A DNA stretch of 64,000 bases from Corythucha ciliata. Lineage: Eukaryota; Arthropoda; Insecta; Hemiptera; Tingidae. Location: the NCBI GenBank assembly GCA_038030265.1, contig CM075940.1, positions 12,400,001 to 12,464,000 on the forward strand, written 5' to 3'. Below the pieces are notes generated by a model. It saw nothing but the letters and a program-made list of their open reading frames with translations. It searched no databases and was not told where the DNA came from. Below, piece by piece: positions 22,169 through 33,955 of this stretch (the first letter of the stretch is position 1; each line of letters begins with the position of its first letter). Both the position numbers and the translations under genes were made by a program.

Positions 22169-25100
22169 GGGTTTTTTACGAGATTTCGCCGTGGCTTTAA
22201 CATTGAAGATTTCACGATTTGTTTTAGAACGCACAACTGAGAGGTCTTGAAGGTTGAGCATTCTTCGAAAAAATATTATGGAAGAATTGATTTACCTTGT
22301 TGCATAATTTTGTTTATAATATTTAAGTGTTTGAGAACGTCAGTTCAGTATGTATAACACAGGGGGACGTCATAATCGTTATTTAGGGTGGGGAGGGGTG
22401 CTTAAGCCTTTGATTTTCAAAATGAATCCCCCCAACACTTTACCCGCAGGTTGATGTGTGATCTTAAAATTAGTTTAATTTCAAGGACCTTTTCGCGTCA
22501 GGGCCGCGGTTTCTCGTCTTTTATGATTTAATTCCACTTGGGCTTCCTGACTTAATGACGGGTGGTCAGAGATCAGAATAACGTTTAGTTTGTGGACTAC
22601 AAAAGTGTCAAGAGTGAAGCAATGACTTTAGAAATAATTATACCTCTGGGACTCTTTGAATTGGGGTTAACGGATTTACCTAAGCGTGCGAGTGTAAAGT
22701 GGCAAGTTTAAAGTGTTAGAGCGGATGGTTGAAAGGGTCATTTCTTCCACTTCTTTTCAACCTCCTCCCCCTTACCCTATAGATCTCAAATTCACAACAA
22801 AATAGATCTTGCAAAGTCATTGTTTCCTCTTCCTAACCCTTTAACCCCCCCCACCACCACCACCATCTACCGTTATACCCCCTATTCATTTCCTTGATGA
22901 CCAAACCACATGCACTGTTGTGCTAGAGCTAAATGTCCTAACCTCTTTCACTAATTACCCTAAATGACTTTTTTGTGAGGAGATCTGTTCAACTGACGTA
23001 TATTGGCGGCAGTAAAACGATTTAAGAGAAAAAAAAAAGCTGAAAAAGTGTTAAGTAAATGGTGACACCTTCAGCAGAGATTGTCTGTCATATCCATTTA
23101 GAAAAAAAGGTCAGTTAAGCTTTCTAAATTTGGAGAAGGAGGATTACATCAAACTTTTTTTTTTGTTTTTAAAAGATTGAAGTGGGAAATCTCAGTATCA
23201 GCAATTTTTTTTTCATTGAATAGAACCTCCGCCATATTGATAATTACTCTAATTGTTTCGTGGTAGGAAAAAAAAGTTGTTTAAAAGCGGAAAATAAATA
23301 AAAGGGAAGAATGTTTTCGATGGCAGTTCTTGTTTTCTCAGAAAGTACTCATCTTATTGTGTAGGGGGAAGGAGAAGGAAGCGATTGATCGATTTTTCTT
23401 TCTTTAAAAAACCGGAGGATGGGTTCTTAAGTCGCCTATTGTCATTTAAGAAAAAAACCCTTGTAATTTTAAGAAAAAAACAACGTTTTATTTAAGCTTT
23501 ACCCTGAAACGAGTTTTCTTCTGCGCGCATAAAATGTTGCTGTCCCACATCCTACTTGATGGCTGAAGAACGAAGGATCTCGAATAAAGGTTCAATTATT
23601 TCGCTACTACCTTTGGACCTCATTTAAAAATCTGACTGAAACCCCTCGAAGCTCAAGTTCTTGCCTTGTTATAGACATCATAAGGGAATATTATTATTTT
23701 TTTTAAGTCCCTCTGAAGCATCATTTCAAGCAGAACCAACATTTTAAAGAAACATTGATTGCACAGTTCGTTACCAGACCTATACAATTCAGCAACACAA
23801 TAATAAAAAAAAAGGTTCTCCGTTCTTCTCTCCCTTCTGTATTTGACAGTGATAATGACAAAGTTTCGGTCAAATGGCTTCATGTATTCAACTATAGTGA
23901 GCATGAAAACTAGAATAGAGTAAAATCTATGCCTCTAAAATACAGTGATCACACGAACCGAATATCTGAGAATTAGTCCTAGTTAGTATATGCCTTCTCT
24001 CGCCAATACTACTCAACCACCCTCATCCCTCGTATCGATCCATCCCACTTCATAACGTTCGCGCGGTTTCCTAAGTACAACTGGGCTCCCTAAAACTGTC
24101 ATTTCGTTCTTACGCTTCTCTTTATTTTATTCCGCGTGAAAAATGCATTTTAGAGCCATTTTTTTTTATTTACAGGGATTAGCGTTGCGTTAGATGTTTT
24201 AACGTAAAATCTTCATTTAACTGAAGGGGAATTATTCTTTATGCACGTAAATAAACAAATAATAAATATAAAAATAAATAATACCCCTGTTGTGAGAAGA
24301 AGGATACTCTCCTTCATTAATTATTTTAGAATCTCGTTCAATTTCGCTTTAAAGGGTTACGCTAAAAAAAAAGATGTTGTTTTGTTGTTATGTGAGAGGA
24401 AATTCTTCATAGCACGCTTCCAACCCATACATAAACTACACTTGAATGATTTTAATTATCTCAACGAGCTACGAGTGATACAATGAAACGAGAGGGTTCC
24501 ATACTCACGTCGAATAAGCTAAAAACTTGCCGGAGCCTCTATATAGGCTCTAACAATTGTGTACCACCAACATTTTGGTGATTTAACGATGAATCAAGTT
24601 CTCTGTTAGACCAAACTGATATTGTGTTCGCTTAGGGTTGAGATTAGATGGTATGAGGGCGTAACAACGGCTACTATAACAGTTTGTAAACACTGAGGAC
24701 GTCATTTCTCGTCTATGATGATCTAATCTGATTTTAAATGAAATAAAGTACAAATTTTTAAAATTAAAAGGCAATTCGCCCAATAAGTTTCACGTTACCT
24801 TTTCATTGTCCAGTTGAAATGGCCTCATTATACGTGATGGGGTTGAGACCTGGAATTAAAATTAACGAGCGTTATTCCTGGTTAGTTCGACAAAAAAAAG
24901 TAAACAACTACTTAATTAAATATTAATGGACACTTCGTTGTATTTAATCTCAGTGGGTGCGACTGCAATAATTGATTATTCATTAATGCTCTCCATTTCA
25001 TCCAATCGTCAATATACAATTCGCTCTTCGACTCAAAAAAACAGCAAAATTTATCGAAAAGAAACCTTAGAACCAGATCTTTTATGAGGAATTCTTCTCG

Positions 25101-25245
25101 TTTTTCTTGTTATCCTCGTGGATCTTCTTATTAGCTTTGATGTCGTCTTCCTCGACTCCCAATCAAAGAAGTCACGGGCATCGTTCGCAAATCTTCTATA
25201 CAGCTGCCTATGGGTCAACTTCAGTTTTCAAGGGCAATTCTATCG
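22169..25245. other. AT-rich sequence without a recognised gene
   Basis: No domain-bearing frame, RNA gene or repeat array was seen on either strand. There are short homopolymer tracts. A minus-strand open stretch at about 25065-25215 with a basic C-terminus was considered and not assigned. Confidence 0.5.
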
Positions 25246-25338
25246 GCAGAAATGAGTAGCTGCAATGGGTTCTTATCACTCACTAGTTTGCAATTACTAA
25301 CCCATTGCAGCTACTCATTTCTGCAAGTAATTGCAAAC
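25246..25338. repeat. Two interlocked perfect inverted repeats (pseudoknot-like arrangement)
   Basis: Arm A at 25246-25271 is perfectly complementary to arm A' at 25299-25324 (26 bp). Arm B at 25286-25298 is perfectly complementary to B' at 25326-25338 (13 bp). The order is A, 14 nt, B, A', 1 nt, B'. The two stems therefore interlock instead of nesting: B lies in the loop of A/A', and A' lies in the loop of B/B'. No mismatch is present in either stem. It lies just upstream of the decayed LOA-type element. Confidence 0.95.
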
Positions 25339-25571
25339 GACTCGGGAGGTTACGCTTGACGAGGTATAAATACCAGTGATAGCGACCCTCTGGAAAAATA
25401 CTTTTTTTTCGGGTTTTTAAACAGTTTTGAGGTCTTTAGAGGTACGCCGCGGGAAGTTTCGGAGGCGGACTGCGTGCTTTCATTTGCTTTTTGTGCGGGA
25501 CCGTCGGAACTTTGAGGGATCAAGTGAGGTGAAAGTTTGGTGAGCGTGAGTGGGCTGGGGGGGGGGGAGGC

Positions 25572-26404
25572 ATGGAGGATAAGCCCCGTGATAGCGGAAG
25601 TTTAGAGGTTTCGGCCTCTAAACTGAAGCTCAAAGACTCGGGGGGACGAAAATCCGTCCTTGAGCAGAACCCCGAGCGCTAAGGCGGGGGCGGTGACCGA
25701 CACTAGGGTCACGAGACTAAAAGAATCGGCTAGGGCAAAAGTGTGTGTGGTCAAAGAGGCCAGAGAACCTTTTGAGGTCGAGGAGGTTTTAGAGATCAGA
25801 AAGTGGATTTTCACGAGGCAAATAGAGAAGAAGTGTAGGGCCGCCCTGGTCAACACGGGTCTGGTACATGACAGTAAGATCTTTGTACTCACCTGTGAAA
25901 CGGCCGAGGAGGCGGGGAGGATCGTTACAGGAGGAGGGGAAAACCCGAAATTTGGTGATTTGTAGACTACCGGACCTACCGATTTCTAGCCGAATAAGGG
26001 CGATGGTATCGGGCTTAGTGATGTCCAAGGAGACCGTGATCCCCCATATGGAGCTCACCAACTGGAAGAGGGGATTTTCGTTCGAGGAGTGGAAGATGGT
26101 GGGTTTTGAGCAAGACCCCGCGGGCGAGAGGGTGCAAATCACCTTCGAGGTACCTAAGAAGGACGCCGAGGAAATTAGGAAGGAGCCCATCGTGGGTATT
26201 GAACTCTTTAAAGTCAGGTTTAGGGTTCTGCCTAACAGGTGGATGGGTGAAATGGACAGCGAGGGGTCAGATATGGAAGTCGACCCGGTAGGAACTCAAA
26301 GGCCAGCAGAGGGAGCGGAGGGGCAAATAGCAACACAGCAACGGGGGGGGGGGGAATCCTCACCGTCCATGAGTTGGAGGAGGACCTGTTGCTGGGCTCG
26401 CTAA
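25572..26404 (+). pseudogene. Element C ORF1 (gag-like), frameshifted
   Basis: An ATG at 25572, directly after a G run, opens a short frame. It continues by shifts in 25660-25965 and 25868-26404. The middle part has a charged helical segment (EEVLEIRKWIFTRQIEKKC). The last part has a domain with WKRGFSFEEWKMVGFEQDP and VPKKDAEEIRK, which resembles the RNA-associated domain often found in LOA-group ORF1 proteins. No zinc knuckle is visible. An 11-nt G run near 26343 lies in the C-terminal part and may be one cause of frame loss. Confidence 0.65.
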
Positions 26405-26405
26405 C

Positions 26406-27070
26406 TTGCAGCACAGTAGGACCGCGGCTGCGGACGTAGCGGTCCTGATGAGTAGGGTAAGTTTTGAGGTGGGTCTGTTCCAAGAGCCGTATGTCTCAGG
26501 TAACAGGGTATGTTATCTTAGAAATAAGGATTATAAGATTTTTTATACTGAGGGAGACCTGGCTCCGAGAGCATGTGTGGCTGTGTTGGCGAATTTCAAC
26601 CCGATACAGTTGCGCTCCTTCGGAACCAGGGATCTCATTGCGGTCAGTTTCAGGGCAACCCTGCGAAATCAAGAGGTCAAGGAGGTCGTCGTGGTACAGA
26701 GCGATGGAGGAGGATGGCGTACCAGCGGAGCTTGAAAATCTCTGCTCCCACTGCCGGACAACAGGGAAGCTGCTAGTGGTCGGAGTCGACGCGAATGCCC
26801 ACCACCTAGCGTGGGGGGTCGTCGAACGTAAACCGACCCGGCGAGCAGCTAATGGAGGATTTGGTAAGAATAGGTCTTTTTGTGGAGAATAGGGGGGATG
26901 AGCCCACCTTTGTAGTTAGAAACAGGCAAGAGGTCATTGACGTGACCCTGAGCCTGGGGAGTATGGGTAGGCTAATTAGTAACTGGAGGGTGCAAGAGGG
27001 GGTGATAACGTCGGACCACCGACCTATTATGTTCACAGTAGGAGCCGAAGGAGACAAAGCGGAACCCGAA
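26406..27070 (+). pseudogene. Element C ORF2: endonuclease domain
   Basis: The frame 26406-26735 gives an N-terminus with FQEPYVSGNRVCYLR, where the Glu aligns with the catalytic glutamate. After shifts the core reads LLVVGVDANAHHLAWGV (about 26770-26820). The frame from 26852 gives ENRGDEPTFVVRN, VIDVTLS and VITSDHRPIMF with the catalytic Asp-His. Order and motifs are those of an APE-like LINE endonuclease. At least two frameshifts are present. Confidence 0.8.
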
Positions 27071-28850
27071 CGGAACCCCAGACATACAGACTGGGATAGA
27101 TTCGAGCGGGAGGTAGGAAGAATGGTGGAGACCGGGGGGTTATCAATTGACGAAGAGGAAAGAGAGGTAAGGGAAATACTAACAGAAGCGTTTCAGGTGG
27201 CCTGCCCAGAGCAAAGGAGGAAGCCCAAAAAATCCCCTTGGTGGGGCTTAGGGCTCCGCTTGCTCAAAAGGGCGACCAGAGCGGCCATGGAAACCGCGAA
27301 GGCAACAGGGAACGACGAGGACTGGGAGGCCTACCACGCGGCTAGGAAAGCATACAAGACTGGAATTCGCCGCGCCAAGAAAGATACATGGAGGACCTAT
27401 TGCGAGGGAATTGAGGAAACAGGAGAGGCGGCGAGACTCGTTCGTATCGTACGGTCAGAACCGAATGGTAATGTAGGATCACTAACGCTTCCGCACGGTG
27501 GTTCGGTGGTTGATGGATTAGGGGTATCGCGACACACTTGCTAAATACTCATTTTCCAGGGTGCAGGAGCGAGGAGGTCGTGCCACTGAGGGGTGGAACA
27601 GAGGACGAAGAGGAGTGCAATAGATGCGACGTGGTGATCTCGAAGGAGCGATTCAACTGGGCACTCAGCTCCATTGGACCCTACAAGGCAGCAGGATTGG
27701 ACGGAATACACCCGTGTGCCATCCAGCATGCCGGGGGGGAGGCTTCAGGAGAGAATAAGACGACTCTTCGTCAGGTGCCTGGCAGCCAGGAAAGTACCCA
27801 CGGCCTGGAAACGGGTGAGAGTTGTTTTTATTCCTAAAGGTGGCGGGAAGCATGCCAAAGCGGAGGATTTTAGGCCTATTAGTGTAAGCAGTGTACTTTT
27901 AAGACTGGTGGAAAGGATAATTGAATTATACATGAGGGAATCATTGGCTACTGGGGGAGTGATCCACCAAAACCAGCATGCGTACACGGCGGGGAAGTCG
28001 ACCGACTCGGCCCTCCACGACTTACTGGGGAGGGTGGAGGGGTCGGTGGCCCAGAAAGAGTACGCGTTGACTCTTTTTTTGGATATTGAAGGGGCATAGG
28101 GTACATAGGGAGTGTATTGTGGCAACTCTAGGGCACTTTGGGGTGGAGACGAGGCTGATTCAATGGATAGACTACTCATTGAGTCATAGGTGGGTGGTCG
28201 CTAAGGTGGGCGGTGATAGGGTGGAAAAACGAGCCAGTAGGGGGGTGCCCCAGGGCTCAAGTCTCTCGCCTCTTCTCTGGATACTTGTGGTAGATAGTCT
28301 TATAAGGGAATTAGTGGAAAAGGGCTATTATGCGCAATTTTATGTTAGGGGGAAAGACTTATCCACACTGTGTTCCTCATGAGGGGGGCGGTGGGGATAG
28401 TCGAGGCATGTGTAGGCCTAGGGGTCTCACAATAAACCCTAGTAAGATGAATATGGTGTTGTTCACTCACAAGAGAAAAAGGGAGGGATGGCAATCAATC
28501 CACTTTCGGGGAGAGGCCATCGCTCTCTATAAACAGGTTAAATATTTGGGAGTCATATTGGATGAGAAGTTAAGGTGGAAGGAACACGCAGACAGCGTCT
28601 ATAAGAAAGCTGTGATGGCCTTTCACCAATGTAGACAAATCGTGGGGAAGACCTGGGGCCTGAAACCACGGGTCATGAAGTGGATAGACACAGGAATCAT
28701 CCGACCACGCATCCTGCACGGGGCGGTCGCATGGTGGAGGGGGATAGAGAAGGGAGAGGGGGGCGGATAGGCTCGCAAAAATACAAAGGCTTGCTTGCCT
28801 GGCGATTTTGGGGCCATTCCGGACAACCCCTACGATCTGCTCTCTAAAAC
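27071..28850 (+). pseudogene. Element C ORF2: linker and reverse transcriptase, catalytic box lost
   Basis: The linker includes RKPKKSPWWGLGLRLLK and KAYKTGIRRAKKDTWRTYCE. RT fragments follow: ISSIGPYKAAGLDGIHPC near 27670, FRPISVSSVLLRLVERI near 27880, a GKSTDSALHD box and LTLFLDIEGA (motif A) near 28080, then GVPQGSSLSPLLWIL near 28250. The catalytic YxDD position reads FYVRGKDL, so the two aspartates are gone. The thumb region includes KYLGVILDEKLRWKEH. The series of shifts at 27540, 28090 and 28380 marks an old copy. Confidence 0.78.
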
Positions 28851-28959
28851 ACCCAATTTCTCGGAGTTTTCCAGCTCCCCCCCCCCTCTCCCCAAATTTT
28901 TCGTGAGTGTGGCTTGCTAAAAATCCGAATTTCACGGTATTGTGTAGCCAATTATTCAG

Positions 28960-29330
28960 ACGGAACTCAAATCATATTACGACGACATTTGAATGAGATG
29001 AAAATTCATGACCGTGTTTGCTAAGATCAGCCACTTGCTTGTGCAGCATGATCAACTCAAATTTAGTTGCGTGTGACCAATTTTTTATCAATTTTAGTTG
29101 TGACTTGGTGCTTTTTTTGTTTAACTTTAGCCGCAAATTAGACCTTTTTCTCAATTCAGGTTGTGGCGCATTTTTTTCAATTTTCACAACGAATTAGCGT
29201 TTAAAAAAAAACTGCGAATGAGTGCCTTTTCTCTTTTTTAACCGAGAGTCAGCGCTTTATCTCAATTTTTACCGTGATTTTGTGTTTTTTCAATTTATTT
29301 ATTTTAATTTTTTTTATTTCCATAAAGAAT
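28960..29330. repeat. Minisatellite of about 33 bp units (TCAATTTTAGCCGCGAATTAGCG type)
   Basis: Diverged copies of a unit built from TCAATTTTAGCCGCGAATTA followed by GCGCTTTTTC are visible, for example at about 29085-29130, 29130-29170 and 29220-29290. The same unit appears at 30950-31290, 36245-36590, 51950-52347 and 60606-62150. From 29331 to 29881 no further feature was recognised. Confidence 0.7.
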
Positions 29331-29881
29331 AATAGTTAAATATAATTTTAGTAGTGAAAAAATCTGGAAACTAATCCTTCGTATGGGCTTAGCCCGTTGT
29401 GGAGGATGAGCCAAAAATGTCATCTGTGATGATCACTTTCATAAATCACGCAGCTGAAAATGGGCCGACGAGTAGAAAATCCAAGAGGAGAACAGCCCAT
29501 CATAATGCCCGTTCGCTTGCCAAAGATTGCAAAGAAGAATAATCGCATATGAAGAGTGCTAGCATTTCATGACGACGAATGAGAAAAATTACGCAGCAGT
29601 CTCGAAATAATGGCGTATGATAAGCTGCCTAACTTTATCCTTACTTATTTCTCTTAGGATATAAGTCCTCTCCTCGTAGGAGAAAGAGTTAAACTCTTTG
29701 TTTCTCTGGTATATACGAAGAAATGTTTGGAGGCCGTGAAGGAGTACTTTGGTAGGCTCATGAAATTGCCTTGGGCAAACCTCGTGCCAACGCAGTGGTC
29801 AGGAAGGCTGAAATAGGCAGCTTTGAAAAGTTGAAAAACAGAGCTCCGAATTGAGGAAGGCGAAGCAATTTAAATAGCAAT
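29331..29881. other. Unassigned sequence between minisatellite and RT fragment
   Basis: No open frame, RNA gene or repeat was recognised. It contains a short stretch with CCTCTCCTCGTAGGAGAAAG, a small imperfect inverted repeat near 29670. Confidence 0.4.
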
Positions 29882-30610
29882 TTAGGAAAAAAGGAGGCCC
29901 GTGTGCGCGCGGAATCGGGATTTCCCTATGGCTCTAATGAAATATTTCTGCAGCACTGTACAATTTTTCCTATGTGTAGATTGGTAAGCGCTGCCCCAGA
30001 GAGGCAGTCCATAAAGCAGAAGAGATTGTACCACCGCACAGTAAAGTTGGCGTAGTAGGGATGAAGAAAAAATATTTCTGACATGTGAAAACATATCCAT
30101 CGCTTTTCGGAGTTTATTGGCTAAGTGCTCAACGTGCTCGTCCCATTTAAGCTTAGAGTCTATGATAATACCCAAGTATTTCGCCTTACTGGCACGCACT
30201 AATTCAGGGCATGAGCATTTGAAGAGAGATTTACAATAATGAAGCTTCATGGTACCGACCGGTGGCGGCTGACTCTGAGTAGCCCAGGAGAAACGTACAT
30301 AGATTGTTTTTGTTGCGTTGAGAGTAAGTTTATTTCTAATTAACCATCCACTTACAACCCGGAGTGCTGATTCTGCCTTTTCAAACGCCTTCATCCAAGA
30401 ATCCCCGGAAATCAGCAACAATGTGTCGTCCGCAAACATGAAGGCCACCCCTTCAACGTTCAGTTGAAGCAGCCCGTCGACATAAATCACGAAAAGAATC
30501 GGTCCGAGGACCGTACCCTGAGGAATTGAGAATGGCTCACTTCCCAAAGAATTTCCAAGGGTGTCATTAATTCTCAACTGCTGCCGGCAAAAAGCTCTCC
30601 AACAGCCTTA
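29882..30610 (-). pseudogene. LINE reverse-transcriptase fragment D
   Basis: The minus-strand frame covers the RT palm and thumb only. Upstream codons read AFCRQQLRIND (the conserved 'R.q.V.in' strand), then SIPQGTVLGPILFVIYVDGL, the catalytic FMFADDTLLL box, AKYLGIIIDSKLKWDEHV and LYCAVVQSLLLYGLPLWGSAY. FADD and the 'LPLWG' thumb differ from the I and R1 copies in this window and suggest a CR1/L2/Jockey-like source, but the exact clade is not resolved. Fingers, endonuclease and 3' end are absent. It abuts a Copia fragment at its upstream side (about 30617). Confidence 0.8.
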
Positions 30611-30616
30611 ACTTCA

Positions 30617-30816
30617 TTTTCGTTTTCGTGTGCTATGAGAAAATCATCAACTTAGGTGAGAAAAATCACCTAGGAGAAATTTCCCACTTTCTTGGAATTC
30701 ACATTGAAATAATGAGCGACGGAAGTTTTGTTATTGACCAAAAGGAAAAAATTGAAAACATTCTGGCAGAATTTGGAATGATGGACGCAGCTGGAATGCC
30801 TGTTGAAAGACAATAA
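30617..30816 (+). pseudogene. Copia-type reverse-transcriptase fragment
   Basis: A short frame contains HLGEISHFLGIHIEIMSDGS followed by FVIDQKEKIENILAEFGM, the segment directly after the YVDD box in Copia RT (LGEISHFLGI is diagnostic). It ends with a stop at about 30814. The second half, from FLGIHIE onward, is duplicated at 35984-36112 as part of the 956-bp repeat. No LTR or other Copia domain was seen. Confidence 0.75.
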
Positions 30817-31642
30817 AAAGTACCAGGAAGCAGTGGGGGCATTGCTCTAAATCGCCACTATCTCACGCCTACTATGAAGGACGAGTAATCCTCGAAACGT
30901 CGACTGTAACGGTTTTTCTGGATGTTAGCCATATAAAATGGTCACGATGAACCAAGAATTAGCTTTTTCTCAATTTTAGCCTCGAATGAGATCCTCTCGC
31001 CAACCGTCATTCATGTATAATTACGCAGCTAAGCGTCATTCGCCGGTCTTGGTTAAGTCAATGGTTGGAATTTACAAATTTTGACCCCAATTCCACGAAT
31101 TTGGCACTTGAAGAAATCAATTTCGCGGTTTTGGTCCATTTAAACCTCTAATTTGGCGAAATCGGCTCTCTCAAAACCAAATATTGCGGGTTTTACTTAC
31201 TCAAAAAACCGATTTTCCAGGATTGACTCCTTTTAAAGTCAATTTTGGGTTGACTAATTCAAAACTCAAATTTCACGGGATTTTGTCTCATCAAAAAAGC
31301 CCCTCCCTCTAGACAGGTCAGTCTGTCCCTGACATCACGCTGTCTTCTGAGAGCCTGTTGAGGACTACAACTTGACTTGACAGGCGTGTGAGTCCCTGAC
31401 GAGGAACTTTCTTTTAAGGTCTAAATTAGTTTGTCTGGCTTGCTAATAAACCAATGCCCATGAGTCTTGCTGGCTAAAAATCAGGAATCATGAAATATTT
31501 GTGCGTAACTCTTTGGAATATTAGAACAATAATGGAAGAACACATCTCAGCCGTGAAACACTGAAAACAAAAACATTAAAAAATCAGCAATATCTGAACA
31601 TATGTACAGCCTACCCTATCAATTTTGGTTAAAGTTTTCAAA
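30687..31642. repeat. Left copy of a 956-bp direct repeat flanking element E
   Basis: This segment is nearly identical to 35984-36940, with about ten single differences and one small indel. It begins inside the Copia fragment (CTTTCTTGGAATTC) and ends at GTTTTCAAA. It contains the ~33-bp minisatellite-like stretch (30950-31290). Element E lies exactly between the two copies, with no extra sequence at either junction, so the copies have the geometry of a target-site duplication. Confidence 0.93.
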
Positions 31643-33955
31643 GGGCACTCGAGGATAAAGTGTCTCTTCATTTTTTTCAGATGCACACTCGCATGAAGCT
31701 GCCACGTCTTCGCTCTCGAACAGGTGCATAAACATTAATTTAGAGTGACCGAACCGTAGCCTATTGATAGTGATGATATCATTCCTTTTCAGGGATGTTG
31801 TCGAAAACCAAGACGAGTTTCTCAGAAGCGGCTGAACTTGTGCGTATTTTCTACCTCTGACTTTTTGGGAGCGGGCCCACTCTAGTTCCCATTTCTTGAT
31901 TAAGTCTGCGGAATGACTAATTTTGAGGTCATATTCTGTCAATACGTCAATTTCAGATCCTACAGACAGGGCAGTTTTGGCTAGGCTGTCAGCCATAACG
32001 TTGCCGGCAAAGCAAGCGTGCCCTTTGACCCACAAAAAGCAAACCCGATACCCATCGTTAATTAATCTATCCAGCTCGTTTAAGATTTTGTATTCCAACC
32101 AGCTTAATTTTGTTCCAGCGGCCTTGATCTTTACTAGTGTGCTTCTACTGTCAGTGAGTATCAAGTAGTGTAAGCTTTTGTCCGTAGCGATTCGGCCGAC
32201 GTATTCTAATGCCTTCCATATAGCTGTCATTTCTGCTGTGAAGATAGTACATCGCGGATCTAGTTTATATATTTCACTACAGTTTGATACCCTGTCATAT
32301 ACGGCGCATCCTACGCTTAAATTTGACTTGGAGCCGTCAGTATATATCTCGTACTTTCGAGGGTAGTATTCATTTATTTCTCTTTCCATCATCGATTTAT
32401 TTGCCGAGTCAGGTAGTTCTCTGTCGTAAAAGCAAATGTTGGTATTGATTTGGTGCTCACGTGGTCTCAGCGTGGATGCGTAGGGTAGGAGGTAATATGG
32501 ATCTTTACCTGGCTGGTACTGACTTAATTGCTCAATGGACGTTTTAAAATTTCGGATACATGTTATTAGCAAAGGTGTTCGACAGGGCCTAACTGCACTT
32601 ATTGTAGTATCTAGTGCCTGTATTTGTTCTATAACCGGATGATGTGGCGCTAACTGTCTTCTTCCTAGAATTTCTGTGGCTTCCAGAAACCAGCCTAATC
32701 GGAGCTTTACAATCCTTTCGAATGTTTTGGCTACGCAGGACGCTAAGGCGATCGGTCGATAGGCATCATAGGAACTGGGGTCTTTGCCAGCTTTGAGTAA
32801 TGGAACTACTTTGTATACTTTCCACGAGTGAATTCTTTGATTTGATAGGAAGGCAATGTTAAATATCCGTAAGAGAACGGATTTTCCTGTAGGGCCCAAG
32901 TTAGATAGCATCGCATATGAGATTTTGTCCAATCCGGGAGCTTTATTCGGGGATTTTTTAAAAACCGCGTCCAATTCGAAGCTTTGAATTTCTTGATTGA
33001 GGACATGGTCCTCGTCTGTATTGTCTGCCTCTTTTATTTTTTCCGGCACATAATCTGGGGCTATATGATGCAGGAATTCTTCCATGATGAGTGGATCCAT
33101 GGACTTGGGTTTGACTGATTCGGCTCCTTTAAGTGATCTTATTTTGCCCCATACGTCAGCAGACGTCGTGTCACTGTTTATAGAGTTACAGAATTCTATC
33201 CATTTAGTTTTCTTTTTATTTTTGTATAACTTCCTGCTGATAGCTGTGAGGGATTTCATTCTTAGATAATGAATTACAGTTGACGAGGACTTGTATTCAT
33301 CGTAGGCTTGTTTAGCTTTATTTCTCACCTGGTTGCACTCATCGTCCCACCAAGGCTTCGGACATTTTGTCTTTTTTTGGCCTTTGTACGGTTTTTTCTT
33401 GGGTATGGCTATGTCAGCTGCCTTGTAAAGGGTATCTATGAATTTGTCGTATGAGTTATTTATATTTTCATCATCAATTGACATGTTTTCAAAAAGGTTC
33501 TCCGTCACTCGCTGATACTCGTTCCAATCTGCTTCATTCATCTTCCATTCTACCGTAGTCGGACGCGTATCATTATGAATAGAGTTCTGATTTCTTCCCC
33601 AGAGTATAATTTTTATGGCAAGGTGGTCCGAACCTAAATTTTCGTCGATAGTCTCCCAAGATGCAGCCAATGTTAGGTCTTGGGTCCCCATAGTTATATC
33701 AACTGCTGTTTTCGCATTATTAGGTTTAGGGATGATAGTGTGCGAACCATTGTTGAAGATGTTTAAATTAAAGTCCTCAATAATTTGCATTAGTGTCTCC
33801 CCCTTGTTGTCTGTGTAGGTGTTTCCCCAACTGAAATGGTGGGCGTTAAAATCACCGCCTATTATTGTAGAACCCTCCAGACGTTGAAGCAGATCATGCC
33901 AGAGCCCACTATCTATTCTATCTTTTGGGGCACTGTATGCAGATACGATATTCAA
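31619..33955 (-). pseudogene. Element E ORF2: endonuclease and RNase H with the RT core deleted in frame (778 codons)
   Basis: The long frame starts within the endonuclease: GGDFNAHHFSWG at residues 33-44 and LGSDHLAIK with catalytic Asp-His at 110-111. A linker with PKPWWDDECNQ follows, then RT fingers with KAPGLDKISYAML and YRPIALASCVAKTFERIV. At about residue 430 (near 32665) the frame jumps directly to thumb/connection sequence, so motif A, the QGS motif and the YADD box are all absent. RNase H follows, with IYTDGSKS near residue 540, an AEMTAIWKALE glutamate, ILTDSRST and VKGHACFAGNVMADSLAK. The final residues (PFENFNQN) are read out of the flanking repeat. It can nick or cleave RNA in principle but cannot polymerise. 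Confidence 0.88.

Larger units (their letters stand above)
25340..28850 (+). mobile_element. LOA-type non-LTR retrotransposon C, decayed and 3'-truncated
   Basis: Collinear fragments of ORF1 (25572-26404), endonuclease (26406-27070), linker and reverse transcriptase (27071-28850) lie in one orientation. The endonuclease reads VGVDANAHHLAWGV and the start reads LQHSRTAAADVAVLM. RT segments HQNQHAYTAGKSTDSALHD and LFLDIEGA are typical of LOA-group elements. There are many frameshifts, and sequence similarity stops at a thumb-like RLQRLACLAILGPFRTTP region without RNase H or poly(A). Composition is more GC-rich than the flanks. The 5' boundary is uncertain. Confidence 0.8.

Noticed and set aside
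25065..25215. Minus-strand open stretch with acidic then basic residues upstream of the interlocked inverted repeats
   Set aside because: It is short, lacks a convincing start, and matches nothing recognised. Two of three frames on that strand show similar low-complexity composition.
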